5,975 bases of DNA from an uncultured Sphingomonadaceae bacterium (GTDB lineage Bacteria; Pseudomonadota; Alphaproteobacteria; Sphingomonadales; Sphingomonadaceae), in assembly GCA_937920575.1 (NCBI GenBank), contig CAKZSF010000221.1, positions 1 through 5,975 on the forward strand, given 5' to 3'. Shown here piece after piece: positions 5,354-5,975 of the stretch (within the stretch, counting starts at the first letter, position 1; every line of letters begins with the position of its first letter). The translations under genes were made by a program, and so were the position numbers. The notes under the pieces were generated by a model, which saw nothing but the letters and a program-made list of their open reading frames with translations, ran no database searches and was not told the origin of the DNA.

Positions 5354-5975
5354 CTATTGTAGAAAGATGTTGTCCTCGCCGACGAAGAACCGGTCGCTGT
5401 GCCCATCGGCAAAGCGAACCGTGACCTCATAGCTGTAGCGCGCTGCGCGGGTGCGCACTTCAATTGTGGGCAGCACATCGCCCTCGAACGGCACAACGAC
5501 ACTAATCAATTCGGGGCTCTCGGCCTCAAACCGGGCAGCGATGCGCCTGAGATACTCGTCATAACGAAACTCTCTGCGCCGCCGGATCAATGTGACGTCG
5601 CTTAAATCATCCTCAGCCACGCGCAGTGGCTCTGTTCCTGAGAATACAGCCAGCATCGCCTTGCCGCCCGTGCGTGCGCCATGGATAATCACCGCATCGC
5701 CGGCTTGCTCGACGCGGTTACCTGGATAGGTGACATATCTGCTTTCGAACGGCTTCGTCCCGCTGTTCTCTGTCCGCGCGTCGTCGCGGAAGATGATGTA
5801 AGGGCGCGGCGTGCGCACAAAATAGAGCTTGCGGTCCGCCTGCCCCACAAATGCCGCGTCAAAGTCATAGGCCTCTTCCGCTTGCCCACGCACAAACGCG
5901 CCGCGCGCATCCTCGCGATATTCGACGATCCGCCCATCCCCGCCTTTGATTTGCTCTGCACCGTCAATCTTGAGA
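5354..5975 (-). CDS. C-terminal part of a heparinase II/III-like protein, putative polysaccharide lyase (5' end cut by window)
   Basis: The last 206 residues of a longer protein. The frame stays open to the right edge, so the start lies outside; GTG 5893 is only an internal Val codon. The visible part is beta-rich. GGDGRIVEYRED, FVRGQAEEAYDF, ADRKLYFVRTPRPYIIFRDD and a later FEGDVLPTIEVRTRA run resemble the C-terminal beta-sandwich of heparinase II/III-type lyases (pattern of a glycine-rich lead-in, gDA-x-AY, R-x-vvflrp-x-vvfrDd). The catalytic alpha/alpha toroid would be upstream and cannot be checked. If correct, it is a second eliminative lyase in the cluster, possibly from a family such as PL37 or PL40 reported for ulvan. 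It precedes GH5 by 66 bp on the same strand with no convincing terminator between them. Alternative: a non-catalytic beta-sandwich protein. The family call rests on resemblance by eye. Confidence 0.55.
   Translation of the reverse strand, partial: LKIDGAEQIKGGDGRIVEYREDARGAFVRGQAEEAYDFDAAFVGQADRKLYFVRTPRPYIIFRDDARTENSGTKPFESRYVTYPGNRVEQAGDAVIIHGARTGGKAMLAVFSGTEPLRVAEDDLSDVTLIRRRREFRYDEYLRRIAARFEAESPELISVVVPFEGDVLPTIEVRTRAARYSYEVTVRFADGHSDRFFVGEDNIFLQ

Noticed and set aside
1..5975. tRNA, rRNA, CRISPR arrays, insertion-sequence ends or long direct repeats
   Set aside because: None was seen by eye. The window is filled by five coding regions, and the only non-coding stretch above 100 bp is 2231-2389.

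Overview
The window reads as part of a marine polysaccharide-utilisation locus, most likely for ulvan, the sulfated rhamnose / uronic acid / xylose polymer of green seaweeds. It holds five protein-coding genes packed almost without gaps. No RNA gene, insertion sequence, CRISPR array or transporter is visible. The moderately high GC, the Tat and Sec signal peptides typical of Gram-negative bacteria, and the protein style suggest an alphaproteobacterium, perhaps a marine sphingomonad of the Erythrobacter type. That taxonomic guess is inference only.

Layout. (1) Bases 1-998, minus strand: a BNR_4-type polysaccharide lyase lipoprotein, cut by the left edge. Its putative catalytic His/His/Tyr/Arg set has the spacing I recall for the PL25 ulvan lyases. 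(2) Bases 1022-2230, minus strand: a secreted GH105 unsaturated uronyl hydrolase, 23 bp upstream of the lyase in the same transcript. (3) Bases 2231-2389: a divergent intergenic region with two small palindromes and candidate promoter elements. (4) Bases 2390-3811, plus strand: a formylglycine-type sulfatase of the iduronate-2-sulfatase-like group (S1_7-like), with a Tat signal followed by a lipobox. (5) Bases 3821-5287, minus strand: a secreted GH5 enzyme with an endoglycoceramidase-like architecture, ending 9 bp from the sulfatase stop (convergent). (6) Bases 5354-5975, minus strand: the C-terminal 206 residues of a protein resembling the beta-sandwich end of heparinase II/III-type lyases, cut by the right edge.

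Working model. The lyase cuts the sulfated rhamnose-uronate backbone by beta-elimination and leaves an unsaturated uronyl residue on each fragment. The GH105 enzyme removes that residue, the sulfatase removes sulfate, and the GH5 enzyme and second putative lyase act on other linkages or side motifs. All four readable N-termini carry export signals, so processing would occur in the periplasm or at the outer membrane. The GH5 gene is the least expected member and the best candidate for an undescribed activity.
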